Positions 28,862 through 37,750 of a DNA stretch of 64,000 bases are shown here, piece after piece (position 1 is the first letter of the stretch; the number at the start of each line of letters is the position of its first letter). The stretch covers positions 1 to 64,000 of the forward strand of contig JANXVZ010000033.1 of NCBI GenBank assembly GCA_025351405.1, in the 5' to 3' direction. This DNA is from Sphingomonadales bacterium. GTDB lineage: Bacteria > Pseudomonadota > Alphaproteobacteria > Sphingomonadales > Sphingomonadaceae. Both the position numbers and the translations under genes were made by a program. Under the pieces are notes generated by a model that did no database searches, was not told the origin of the DNA, and was given only the letters and a program-made list of their open reading frames with translations.

Positions 28862-31237
28862 CTAGAAGTTGACGCGGCCCGTCACGCCGAAATAGCGGTC
28901 GGCATCGCGCGGGATCTGATAGCGATAGGAACCACCCGGGCCACCATTGGTGATGGCGGCGGCAAAGCTCTGGTCGAGCAGGTTGCGGACCTGGACGGTG
29001 AGCTTGTACTTGTCATCCTTGTCCATGATCGAGGCGCTGAGGTTGACCAGGCCGTAACCGTGGATGGTGCCGGCGGCCCGCAAGATCGGATCCGGCGAGA
29101 ACAGCGACAGTTCGCTCGACTGGTACGACGCCTGGGCGCCGAAGCCGAAATCAAAGGCGCCGCCGGTGCGGAAGCGATAATCGGCGCTGATGTTGCCCTT
29201 CCACTTTGGCGCAAAGCCCAGCGCCGTGCCTGGCGCAATGACCTGCGAGGGGTTGCCGCCCGGCGGCAACTTGAACTTGTCGACATGGGCATCGGTATAG
29301 GCAAGGCCGCCGGCAATGCTCAAATCGTCGAGCGGGCGATAGATCAGGTCGAGTTCACCGCCACGGGTCGAAACGTCGCCGGCATTGGTGAAACGAGTTA
29401 CGACAACACCGCCGGCGAGATCCGGGTTATTGGCCTGGAAATTCTTGTACTTGGCAAGATATGCCGCAAGGTTGAGAACCAGCTTGCCGTCAAACAGCGT
29501 GTTCTTCAGGCCGACTTCATAGGCGTTCGACGTTTCTGCCGAGATGATGTTGGTGCCGGTCGCGGTCAGGTTGTAAAATACGTTGAAGGCCGGGCCCTTG
29601 TAGCCCCGCGAATAGGTCGCATACACGGTCGAATTGTGGACGATGTCGTACTGGACGCCGGCCTTGCCCGAGAAATTCTCGTTGGTGGCGCGGGCGCGGA
29701 AGGGGACGCCGTTCGAGACGCCGCCGCCAAGACCGCCGTTGTTGACGCCCTGGTCGAAGCTCGGCTGGATGCCGGGGCCAGCGAGCGTCGTCACCCGGCT
29801 GTGAAAGACATCGAGCTGATCGATGGTGTAACGCGCGCCACCGATAAGGCGGAAGTTGTCCGAAATATCGAGCGTGCCCTGGCCAAAGATCGCCATGTTC
29901 TTGAACACCGAGCCGAAATCCGCCGTCCCGGTGGGGAAGGTCGACGGGTTGGCCAGCGGACTGGTGCACGGCGTCAGCACGCCGGCGGGCAACACGGCGC
30001 CGGTGCGGGCGGTGCAGACCTGGTCATTGCGGGTGAAGATACGCTCCGACTCGGCGCGCGAATAATAGGCACCGACGACATAGTTGAAGAACTGCTTGCC
30101 CGGCGACGTCAGCCGCAGTTCCTGGCTGAAGGTGTTGCCGGTTTGCGGGCCAAAATCATGGAGCTGGTTGAAGCCGATATAGGCCTGCGGCAGGAAATCG
30201 CCGTCGCGGATTTCGGTATTCTTGTAGTCGCGGAAGGCGGTGATCGAGGTGACGGTGTTGTCGCCAAGTTCGACATCGGCCTGCAACGAGAAGCCATAGC
30301 CGGTTTCATCGGTGTGGGTGACGAGGTTCTGGCTGATGGCGCGGGTATCCACGCCCTGCAACGTTGGCAGCACCGTCTGGATCAGCGCCAGGTTGGCGGT
30401 GTTGACCGCACCAGTGCCCGTCAGCGGCGCGCCGGCGATGACTTCGCCGCAGCAATCATCCTTGTTCTTGTGATAATCGGCGATGAAGGTCAGCTTGACG
30501 GTTTCGCTGGCATCGGCCTCGATGATGCCGCGGGCACCATAATGCTCAAAGCCGTTGACCCGGCGGTTGACGCCCGGTGCCTGGTTGAAGATGTTCCCGT
30601 CGTATTTGTCGTAGAAGCCGGTCAGGCGGGTGCGAATGTTCTGGCCAAGCGGCACATCGAGCGCCGCCTTGGCGCGATATTCATTGCCGTTGTCGAAGAA
30701 GAAGCCGGCTTCGACGCTGCCACCAAGTTCGCGGGCCGGGCGCTTTGAAATGATATTGATGACGCCGGCGCTGGCGTTCTTGCCGAACAGCGTGCCCTGC
30801 GGGCCGCGCAGCACTTCGATGCGCTCGATATCGACGAGATCTGAAAAGGCTTCACCGGCGCGGCTGTAGACGACGCCGTCGAGGACGGTGGAAACCGAAG
30901 GCTCCCCCGCGATGGAGAAGGTGGCGGTGCCGACGCCGCGCAGGAACAACGACTGGTTGAGCGTCGTGCCCGATTTGAGGAAGTTCAAGGACGGCACCAG
31001 ATATTGGGCGCCTTCGAGGCTGACCTTGCCCTGAGCGGCGAGGGCGTCACCCGATACGACAGACACGGCGACCGGGACATCCTGCAGGCGCTCCGAACGC
31101 TTCTGGGCAGTAACGATGATTTCGTCAGGCTCGGCAGCTGCGGCAACGGCCGGTGCAGCAGCAGTCTGAGCGAAAAGCGGCGCCGCCTGCGCAACGCTGA
31201 ACAACACGGCAGAGCCGAGAAGCATGGAACGGATCAT
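28862..31237 (-). CDS. TonB-dependent outer membrane receptor
   Basis: 791-residue beta-barrel receptor. The signal peptide MIRSMLLGSAVLFSVAQAAP is followed by a linker, the TonB box-like DEIIVTAQKRSERLQDVPVA, a plug domain (LFLRGVGTATFSIAGEPSV, VLRGPQGTLFGKNASAGVIN) and a barrel ending YFGVTGRVNF with the terminal Phe. This subtype is abundant in sphingomonads and imports siderophores, sugars or aromatic molecules; the ligand cannot be named. The ATG at 31237 follows GGGAG. A perfect palindrome lies 78 bases upstream. Confidence 0.95.
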   Translation of the reverse strand: MIRSMLLGSAVLFSVAQAAPLFAQTAAAPAVAAAAEPDEIIVTAQKRSERLQDVPVAVSVVSGDALAAQGKVSLEGAQYLVPSLNFLKSGTTLNQSLFLRGVGTATFSIAGEPSVSTVLDGVVYSRAGEAFSDLVDIERIEVLRGPQGTLFGKNASAGVINIISKRPARELGGSVEAGFFFDNGNEYRAKAALDVPLGQNIRTRLTGFYDKYDGNIFNQAPGVNRRVNGFEHYGARGIIEADASETVKLTFIADYHKNKDDCCGEVIAGAPLTGTGAVNTANLALIQTVLPTLQGVDTRAISQNLVTHTDETGYGFSLQADVELGDNTVTSITAFRDYKNTEIRDGDFLPQAYIGFNQLHDFGPQTGNTFSQELRLTSPGKQFFNYVVGAYYSRAESERIFTRNDQVCTARTGAVLPAGVLTPCTSPLANPSTFPTGTADFGSVFKNMAIFGQGTLDISDNFRLIGGARYTIDQLDVFHSRVTTLAGPGIQPSFDQGVNNGGLGGGVSNGVPFRARATNENFSGKAGVQYDIVHNSTVYATYSRGYKGPAFNVFYNLTATGTNIISAETSNAYEVGLKNTLFDGKLVLNLAAYLAKYKNFQANNPDLAGGVVVTRFTNAGDVSTRGGELDLIYRPLDDLSIAGGLAYTDAHVDKFKLPPGGNPSQVIAPGTALGFAPKWKGNISADYRFRTGGAFDFGFGAQASYQSSELSLFSPDPILRAAGTIHGYGLVNLSASIMDKDDKYKLTVQVRNLLDQSFAAAITNGGPGGSYRYQIPRDADRYFGVTGRVNF

Positions 31238-31314
31238 TGTCACTCCCAAGGAATTCTTCCGCCACCATTGCAGCGACATGCCATCGGTATTTCACCCAAC
31301 AGTCATGCGACGCT

Positions 31315-31331
31315 CAAGAAAGCCTTTCTTG
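31315..31331. promoter_or_regulatory. Palindromic operator candidate upstream of the TonB-dependent receptor
   Basis: CAAGAAAG-C-CTTTCTTG is a perfect 8-base-arm palindrome around one base, unusually A/T-rich for this region. On the minus strand it lies just downstream of a TTGACC (31337-31342) that could be the receptor's -35 box, so a bound repressor would cover the promoter. The regulator is unknown. Confidence 0.45.
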
Positions 31332-31410
31332 GCCATGGTCAATCGGTGCGGAAGCGATGACGCGGCAGGTGTTGCATGGCGGCAACACGGAGCGCGCGCT
31401 GGCTAGCCCG

Positions 31411-32496
31411 CTACAGACCCAGCTCCGCCATCGTCACAACACGATGTTCGCGCGCGCTGATTTCGGCGGCCAGCCCCATCGCCACGGCGCGCAGGCCATC
31501 GTCGGCGGTCACCAGCACCGGGCCTTCGCCGCGCACGGCCGCTGTAAAGGCCTGGTGCTGGAAGAAGGTCGCACCATGGTGTTGCCCGGCCGACAGCGCC
31601 GCCGCATCGGTTTCGACGTGGCGGCGGCTGACCTTCTTGGGGTTCATGAAGCCGACGCGCGGGCTGAAGATGAGGTCGCCTTCCGGAATGAACACCTGCA
31701 GCCGCGCCGCGTCACCGGTGGCGGCGATCTCCTCCTGCTGTTCGGCACCGTCGGCGAACATCGAAAGGTCGAGCATGGCGCGGCTGCCACTGGCGAAATC
31801 GACGACGGTGTAGCTGTTGTCGATGATATCGGGCTTCTTGCCGTCATAGCGTTCGTCCTGGTGGTTGACGTCCATGGCCCCCGAACAGAAAACGCGCACC
31901 GGCTCGGCACCGATGATGAGCCGCATCAGATCGAAGAAATGGCAGCATTTCTCGACCATCGTGCCGCCGGTGTTGGCAGAAAACCGGTTCCAGTCATTGA
32001 CCTTGACCAGGAACGGGAAGCGGTGCTCGCGGATCGACAGCATGCGCAACGTACCGATGGCACCGGCATGGACCTCGCGGACGAATTCGGCGACCGGCGG
32101 CATGAAGCGGTATTCCATGCCTGTCCAGAACACCGGGCCATAACCGGCGGCCGCATCGGCCACCGCGCGCGCATCGCCGAGGGTCGTCGCCAACGGCTTT
32201 TCGCACAGGATGTGGAGCTGCGCCGCCATCAACGGCCGCAAAACCTCGGCGTGGGTGAAGTTGGGCGAGGCCACGACCACGGCATCGCACAGCCCCGACG
32301 CCGCGAGCGCCGCGGCATCGCCAAACCGCGACACCTCGGCGCCCACCGCCGCCGCAGCCCTGTCGAGCGAGGCCGCCACCGGGTCGGCGAGCGCCGTCAC
32401 CACCGCCCCGGGCGTGAGCGCGATATTGGCGATATGCTCAATCGCCATCATTCCCGAACCGACAATTCCGTATCGGATGGTATCGGTGCTTTTCAT
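31411..32496 (-). CDS. Gfo/Idh/MocA-family oxidoreductase
   Basis: 361-residue NAD(P)-dependent oxidoreductase. The N-terminal Rossmann fold has YGIVGSGMMAIEHIANI, and LHILCEKPLATT supplies the conserved EKP Lys. The C-terminal domain includes NTGGTMVEKCCHFFDLMRLI with the catalytic-type His. Family members act on sugars, inositols and their derivatives; the substrate here is not identifiable. The ATG at 32496 is 29 bases from the divergent aldo/keto reductase start, so the two share a promoter region and probably a pathway. Confidence 0.9.
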   Translation of the reverse strand: MKSTDTIRYGIVGSGMMAIEHIANIALTPGAVVTALADPVAASLDRAAAAVGAEVSRFGDAAALAASGLCDAVVVASPNFTHAEVLRPLMAAQLHILCEKPLATTLGDARAVADAAAGYGPVFWTGMEYRFMPPVAEFVREVHAGAIGTLRMLSIREHRFPFLVKVNDWNRFSANTGGTMVEKCCHFFDLMRLIIGAEPVRVFCSGAMDVNHQDERYDGKKPDIIDNSYTVVDFASGSRAMLDLSMFADGAEQQEEIAATGDAARLQVFIPEGDLIFSPRVGFMNPKKVSRRHVETDAAALSAGQHHGATFFQHQAFTAAVRGEGPVLVTADDGLRAVAMGLAAEISAREHRVVTMAELGL

Positions 32497-32525
32497 TCGG
32501 GCTGGCTCCGGGCATTGGATGCGAT

Positions 32526-33461
32526 ATGACAGAATTGTTCCTTTCCCCCGAACCGCGTGCCCTGGGCAATAGCGGATTGTCCGTTTCCCCCCTTGCGTGG
32601 GGAATGTGGCGCTTTGCCGGCGACGACGTGGCGTTGGCACAGGCGAAATGCGAAGCGGCGCTGGCAGCAGGCATCAAATTCTTCGACACCGCGGACATCT
32701 ATGGCCCCGACAATGACGAGCCGTTCGGTGCCTCCGAAGCCTTGCTTGGCCGCGTCTTCAAGGCATCGCCGGGTCTTCGCGATCGCATCGTGCTGGCATC
32801 CAAGGGCGGCATCCGCATGGGTGTTCCGTACGACTCATCGCCCGCATATCTGCGGGCTGCGGTCGAGGCGTCGCTGACCCGGCTGGGCATCGAACGGCTC
32901 GACCTGTGGCAGATCCATCGCCCCGACATGCTGGCGCACCCCGCCGAAACCGCCGCGACACTCGATGCACTGGTGGCAGAGGGCAAGATTGCCAGCATCG
33001 GCGTGTCGAACCACACCCCCCAACAGACCAGTGCGCTGGCCCGGCATTTGAAATCGGGGCTCGTTTCGGTGCAGCCGGAATTTTCCGTGCTGCACACCGC
33101 GCCGCTGTTCGATGGCACCCTCGATTGGGCGATGAAGCATGGGCTGGCCGTGCTGGCCTGGTCGCCGCTGGCGCAGGGCCGGCTTGGTGATGGCGACCCA
33201 CGCCCCGGCCGTCGCAGCGCCGAAACCCTTCAAACGGCGCGCGTCAAGACTGCCCTCCAGGCCCATGCCGATCGCCACGGCGTTGGCATCGCCGCGGTCG
33301 CCTATGCGTGGTTGATGGCGCACCCCGCCGGTGTCATCCCGATCATCGGCACCCAGAACCCGGCGCGCATCGCCGAGGCGGGCGACGCCTGTAAAGTCAG
33401 CTTCGACCGCGCCGAATGGTACGCCATCCTGACGGCCTCGCTTGGGGAGAACCTGCCATGA
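32526..33461 (+). CDS. Aldo/keto reductase (YdhF-like)
   Basis: NADPH-dependent reductase of 311 residues in the (beta/alpha)8 AKR fold. The catalytic tetrad is visible: Asp and Tyr in FFDTADIYG, Lys in LASKGG and His in LWQIHRPD. The cofactor region IPIIGTQNPARIAEA is near the C-terminus. The pattern resembles YdhF-type reductases. It is divergent from the Gfo/Idh/MocA gene. Its stop overlaps the downstream flavin monooxygenase start by 4 bases (ATGA), so the two are cotranslated. Confidence 0.92.
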   Translation: MTELFLSPEPRALGNSGLSVSPLAWGMWRFAGDDVALAQAKCEAALAAGIKFFDTADIYGPDNDEPFGASEALLGRVFKASPGLRDRIVLASKGGIRMGVPYDSSPAYLRAAVEASLTRLGIERLDLWQIHRPDMLAHPAETAATLDALVAEGKIASIGVSNHTPQQTSALARHLKSGLVSVQPEFSVLHTAPLFDGTLDWAMKHGLAVLAWSPLAQGRLGDGDPRPGRRSAETLQTARVKTALQAHADRHGVGIAAVAYAWLMAHPAGVIPIIGTQNPARIAEAGDACKVSFDRAEWYAILTASLGENLP

Positions 33462-34576
33462 GCGCCACAGTTCCAGGCAAGGGCTGCGAGGTCAGCTGGT
33501 TTTCGGCGCTGTGCGACGATGACTATGAATTCCTCGGTCAACCGGAGCCGGCGCTCAAATCGAGCTGGGAGCATTGTCGAAACATCGTCCTTGCGGCCGA
33601 AAAGGGCGGGTTCGACAATGTCCTGCTGCCGTCGGGCTATGCGCTCGGCATCGACACGACGGTGTTTGCCGCCGCGATCGCCGTGCTGACGCGCCGCATC
33701 AGGCTCTTGATGGCCGTCCGGGTCGGAGAAACCTGGCCTCCGCAGCTCGCCCGGCAAATCGCCACGCTCGATCGCCTGCTTGCCGCCAATGGAACAGGCT
33801 TGCGTGGTGGCGGCAGCCGGCTGACGGTCAACATCATCTCGTCGGACATGCCCGGCGAAACCATGGCGTCCGCCCCGCGCTATGCCCGCACCGTCGAGGT
33901 CATGCAGATTCTCAAGACCATTCTTGGCGGCCAGCAGCTCGATCACCAGGGTGAGCATTACCGGCTGAAGCTCGACCCGCCGGGCGTCACCACCGTTTCG
34001 GGCAAGTGTCCGCCGCTGTATTTCGGCGGGCTCTCGCCCGATGCGCGCGAGGCTGCCGCCAAGGCAGCGGATGTGTATCTGATGTGGCCCGACACCATGC
34101 CGGCGGTGCAGGCCATACTCGACGACATGCGCGCACGCGCCACCGCGCATGGCCGGACATTGCGGTTCGGCTATCGCGTCCATGTCGTGGTGCGGGAAAC
34201 AGAAGCCGCGGCTCGCGCCGCCGCCGACCGGCTGCTGTCACGCCTCGACGCCGCCACCGGCGATGCCATCCGCGCCAAATCGCTCGACGCCACGTCGGTC
34301 GGGGTCAAGCGCCAGGCGGAACTGCGCGAAGCCGCCAGCGACGGCTACGTCGAGGACAATTTGTGGACCGGCATCGGCCGCGCCCGATCGGGGTGCGGTG
34401 CCGCCATCGTCGGCGACCCCGACCAGGTGCTGGCCAAGCTCAACGCCTATCAGGCCATGGGTATCGAGGCATTTGTCCTGTCGGGATATCCACATGCGGC
34501 GGAGGCCGACCTGTTCGCTCGCCATGTGCTGCCGCATCTCGATCACGGCCCGTTGTTGGCCGACACGCTTTCCTAG
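33458..34576 (+). CDS. LLM-class flavin-dependent monooxygenase (SsuD-like)
   Basis: 372-residue luciferase-like TIM-barrel flavoprotein related to FMNH2-dependent alkanesulfonate monooxygenases. Recognisable segments are VSWFSALCDDDYEFLG, RIRLLMAVRVGETWPP, ATLDRLLAANGTGLRGGG, LTVNIISSD and the C-terminal IVGDPDQVLAKLNAYQAMGI. Alkanesulfonate use is one option, but no ssuABC transporter or flavin reductase lies nearby, so another substrate is as likely. A GGGGAG sits upstream of the ATG inside the end of the aldo/keto reductase gene. Confidence 0.9.
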   Translation: MSATVPGKGCEVSWFSALCDDDYEFLGQPEPALKSSWEHCRNIVLAAEKGGFDNVLLPSGYALGIDTTVFAAAIAVLTRRIRLLMAVRVGETWPPQLARQIATLDRLLAANGTGLRGGGSRLTVNIISSDMPGETMASAPRYARTVEVMQILKTILGGQQLDHQGEHYRLKLDPPGVTTVSGKCPPLYFGGLSPDAREAAAKAADVYLMWPDTMPAVQAILDDMRARATAHGRTLRFGYRVHVVVRETEAAARAAADRLLSRLDAATGDAIRAKSLDATSVGVKRQAELREAASDGYVEDNLWTGIGRARSGCGAAIVGDPDQVLAKLNAYQAMGIEAFVLSGYPHAAEADLFARHVLPHLDHGPLLADTLS

Positions 34577-34634
34577 ACAACCAGCCACAAAATCGCACCC
34601 GCCGCCAGTTCGTCCCAAACGGCCTGCCTCCCCG

Positions 34635-35534
34635 TCAGCCCAGGCCGATTGGCGCCGCCGCCACCGCGCCTGCCGCAGCAGGCGGCACCTCGCCCGGCTG
34701 GCCCAGATAGGCATCGCGCATCCAGCCTGTCGCCAGCGGCTGGGCATTGACACCGAGCACGGTGACTTCGATCCAATGATCCTGCACGCGCATCGGACGA
34801 ACCTGGGTGCCCGATGGCCAGGGTTCGGCGCGCACCGGTGCGGCGGCACCATCAGCAGCAGACCGCAGGAAAAGCCCCGCCGCCGGCAGCACCACGAGCA
34901 CATTGTCGCCATCATCGGCGCGGCCGCCAAAGACACGGTTGCGAAACGCCGTCATGTCGAAGGCTGGCCCCGGATCCCATTTCCGCGTCGGCGCGATATC
35001 GTCATGGCCGAGGATCTGGCTGACCCCGCCCGCCACCAGCACATCGAGCAAGGCCACCGCCGTGTCGATCTGCGCCGCCGGATAGCGTTCCCAACCAATC
35101 GGTGTGTGGCTGCCATCGGGGTTCCCGTTCCGGTGCACCGCCAGCAACGGATCGGCGACGGCGCGATCCCCGGTCCCTGCCCAGCCACTGCCGACGCGGT
35201 GCAGATAGCCCAAGTTGGCGAGCTCGATGCCGAAACTGTGCTGGTTGAGCCCGATCAGCCCCTGCCACGCCGAACGCCCTGCGTGCCAGGCGATGCTGTC
35301 AAATCCGACACACTGGACAAGGCTGCCATCGCGATCGATGACAACGTGCGCCGATGAACCCGTGGCGCGGGGGCGTGACTTGTCGGCAAACCAGGCAGCG
35401 CTTGTCGCCGCCGTACTGCCGGCGGTGAAATGGATGACGGCGATTTTGGGCGGACTGGCAAACTCCGGGCCGCAGAACGGCGAGGCCACCATCGCCACTG
35501 GCTTGCCGTCCTTTTGCAGGCGTCCGTCGCGCAT
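34635..35534 (-). CDS. N-acetylmuramoyl-L-alanine amidase (AmpD-like)
   Basis: 299 residues. An Amidase_2 zinc domain (IAVIHFTAGSTAATSAAWF, SSAHVVIDRDGSLVQCV, IAWHAGRSAWQG, SFGIELANLG, ILGHDDIAPTRKWDPGPAFD) is followed by an SH3-like tail. The zinc His residues are in IHF, AWHAG and GHDD contexts. No signal peptide is seen, as in cytoplasmic AmpD, which would fit muropeptide recycling. The start is uncertain: ATG at 35534 was taken, and a TTG nine codons upstream (35561) is also possible. It is divergent from the E1 alpha gene. Confidence 0.9.
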   Translation of the reverse strand: MRDGRLQKDGKPVAMVASPFCGPEFASPPKIAVIHFTAGSTAATSAAWFADKSRPRATGSSAHVVIDRDGSLVQCVGFDSIAWHAGRSAWQGLIGLNQHSFGIELANLGYLHRVGSGWAGTGDRAVADPLLAVHRNGNPDGSHTPIGWERYPAAQIDTAVALLDVLVAGGVSQILGHDDIAPTRKWDPGPAFDMTAFRNRVFGGRADDGDNVLVVLPAAGLFLRSAADGAAAPVRAEPWPSGTQVRPMRVQDHWIEVTVLGVNAQPLATGWMRDAYLGQPGEVPPAAAGAVAAAPIGLG

Positions 35535-35737
35535 CGTGAAAGCCACCGGCCGCTCCCCCAAGAGTCACGTCTTCGATCTCGAGATCTTCATACCGCATTT
35601 CGACGCCCCGAAAAATCGCCATTGCGAGCGTCACAATCGCGAAATGCACGGCGGCAGCATTGGCGACTAGCACTTTCGCCCGTTGGCGCGGGCGGCGCGC
35701 ATCGGCCTAGAAGGGCGATACGCTGCGGGGAACAACG

Positions 35738-36715
35738 ATGAGCCTGACACCGGAACTGCGCCGCGACATGTACCGGCAAATGCTGCGCAGCCGCGCCTTC
35801 GACGATGCCATGATCGGGCTCTATTGGGTCGGCAAGACGCCGATCTTTGCCTTTGCCAATGGCCCGCTGCCGGGCGAACTTCATTGCTCCAATGGTGCCG
35901 AACCGGTGGGCGCCGGCGTCTGTGCCGCGCTCGATGCCGACGACATGATCACCGCCGACCATCGCCCCCACCATGTCGCCATCGCCCGCGGGGTCGACGT
36001 CCGGCGCATGGCGGCGGAACTGCTCGGCAAGAAAACCGGCCTCAGCCAGGGTAAGGGCGGCCATATGCACATCTATGCGCCAGAGGTGAACTTTGCCTCG
36101 TCGGGCATCATCGCCGAAGGCATGGCGCCAGCGGCGGGAATGGCCTTGGCCCGGCGGCTGCAGAAACGCCCCGGTGTCGCGTTGACCTTCATGGGCGAAG
36201 GTGCCGCCAACCAGGGCGCCTTCCACGAGGTGCTCAACCTTGTCGGGGTGATGAAGCTGCCGTTCATTTGCGTCGTCCAGGACAATGAATGGGGCGTTTC
36301 GACGTCGAAAAAGGAATCAACGGCGGTCGAACGGAATTCCGACCGTGCCAGCGCCTATGGCATGGCAGGGGAATATGTCGCCTCCAACGATCCCGACGAC
36401 ATTTACGAGGCCGCAGCACGCGCCATGGCGCGCGCAAGATCGGGCGGCGGCGGGACAATTCTCGAGCTGCGCACGGCGCGGTTGGCCGGGCATTTCATGG
36501 GCGACCAGCAGGCCTATATCCCCGCACAAATGAAGCAGGCCGATCCGATCCCGCCTTATCGCGCCAAGCTGGTGGCGGCCGGCGTGCTGACGGAGGCGGA
36601 GGCCGATGCAATTGCGGCAGCCGCCACGGCGGAGATCGCCGAGGCTGTCGCCTTTGCGCAGGCGTCACCCTATCCGGCGGCGGAAGAAGCCTTCGACCAT
36701 GTCTTTGCGGCCTGA
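35738..36715 (+). CDS. 2-oxoacid dehydrogenase E1 component, alpha subunit (thiamine diphosphate)
   Basis: 325-residue ThDP-binding alpha subunit of the pyruvate/acetoin/branched-chain dehydrogenase type. The substrate channel region is HCSNGAEPVGAGVCAALDAD with HRPHHVAIARG, the ThDP-Mg motif is GEGAANQGAFHEVLNL, and the phosphorylation-loop-like region is YGMAGEYVASNDPDDIYEA. GGGGAA precedes the ATG. The E1 beta gene follows 12 bases later and a free lipoyl domain after that, as one operon. The substrate cannot be decided; acetoin and 2-oxoacids are both possible. Confidence 0.93.
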   Translation: MSLTPELRRDMYRQMLRSRAFDDAMIGLYWVGKTPIFAFANGPLPGELHCSNGAEPVGAGVCAALDADDMITADHRPHHVAIARGVDVRRMAAELLGKKTGLSQGKGGHMHIYAPEVNFASSGIIAEGMAPAAGMALARRLQKRPGVALTFMGEGAANQGAFHEVLNLVGVMKLPFICVVQDNEWGVSTSKKESTAVERNSDRASAYGMAGEYVASNDPDDIYEAAARAMARARSGGGGTILELRTARLAGHFMGDQQAYIPAQMKQADPIPPYRAKLVAAGVLTEAEADAIAAAATAEIAEAVAFAQASPYPAAEEAFDHVFAA

Positions 36716-36727
36716 GGAGAAACACAT

Positions 36728-37750
36728 ATGAGCCGCATCCTGACCATGGCCCGCGCCGGCCGCGAAGCGCTTGACTGGGAAATGGAGCGCCGGTCTGAAA
36801 TTTTCGTCCTCGGCGAGGATGTCTATAATTTCGGCGGCATCTTTGGCACCGCCGACGGCTTTGGCGCCAAATATGGCGCCGATCGGGTCATCAACACGCC
36901 GATTTCGGAAACCGGCTTCATCGGCATGGCAGCCGGCGCCGCCATGGCGGGGATGCATCCGGTCATCGATCTCGCCTACATCGACTTCATCGGCGTCTGC
37001 TACAACGTACTGCTCAATACCGCCTCCAAGACCCATTATATGTCGGCGGGGCAGGTCAAGGTGCCGATGACGCTGATGATCGGCACCGGCGGCGGCTATA
37101 ACAATGCGGCGCAACATTCGCAGTGCCTGCACGCTACGGTCGCGCATATTCCAGGCGTCAAGGTGGTTTATCCATCCAACGCCTATGACGCCAAGGGCAT
37201 GATGCACACATCGTTGCGCGACGAGAACTTCGTCATCTACCTGACGCACAAGGGTACCGCCGGCGTCGGCTGGATGGGCACTCCCATCAAGACGACCCTG
37301 AGCGAGGTGCCCGAGGAACCCTATACTGTGCCGTTTGGCAAGATTGCCGTCACCCGCGAAGGCACGGACGTGACGCTGATCGGGCTTGGCATGTCGGTCC
37401 ATGAATGTCTGAAGGCCGCGGTTGACCTTGCAAGGGACGGCATTTCGGCACAGGTCGTCGATCTTCGCAGCCTCGCGCCGCTGGACCGCGACGGCATCTT
37501 TGCCGCCGTCAGCAAGACCGGGCGGATGGTCGTCGCCGACGAGGATTACCTCAGCTACGGCGTATCCGGAGAGGTCATCGCATCGGTCGTCGAACGTGAC
37601 CCGCGCGTCTTGCGGGCGCCGCCGGTACGGGTCTGCACACCGGACATACCGATCCCGTTCGCGCGCCCGATGGAGCAGCATATCCTGCCGCTTGCCGGAC
37701 GTATCGCCGATGCCGCCCGAATGATCTGCACCAGGAAGACCGAACAATGA
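36728..37750 (+). CDS. 2-oxoacid dehydrogenase E1 component, beta subunit
   Basis: 340-residue partner of the E1 alpha protein. The ThDP-side Glu region is FVLGEDVYNFGGIFG, followed by INTPISETGFIGMAAGAAM, GGGYNNAAQHSQCLHATVAH and the transketolase C-terminal domain (VVDLRSLAPLDRDGIFAAV). Its stop overlaps the start of the lipoyl-domain gene by four bases (ATGA), so the three proteins should be made together in fixed ratio. Confidence 0.94.
   Translation: MSRILTMARAGREALDWEMERRSEIFVLGEDVYNFGGIFGTADGFGAKYGADRVINTPISETGFIGMAAGAAMAGMHPVIDLAYIDFIGVCYNVLLNTASKTHYMSAGQVKVPMTLMIGTGGGYNNAAQHSQCLHATVAHIPGVKVVYPSNAYDAKGMMHTSLRDENFVIYLTHKGTAGVGWMGTPIKTTLSEVPEEPYTVPFGKIAVTREGTDVTLIGLGMSVHECLKAAVDLARDGISAQVVDLRSLAPLDRDGIFAAVSKTGRMVVADEDYLSYGVSGEVIASVVERDPRVLRAPPVRVCTPDIPIPFARPMEQHILPLAGRIADAARMICTRKTEQ

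Noticed and set aside
29060..30748. Plus-strand open frame of about 560 codons opposite the TonB-dependent receptor
   Set aside because: Antisense shadow; no motif, and the opposite strand encodes an unambiguous receptor.
35299..35673. Minus-strand frame beginning MLVANAAAVHFAIVTLAMA upstream of the amidase
   Set aside because: Most of it overlaps the amidase in another frame and degenerates into Arg/His-rich sequence; kept as untranslated upstream region.
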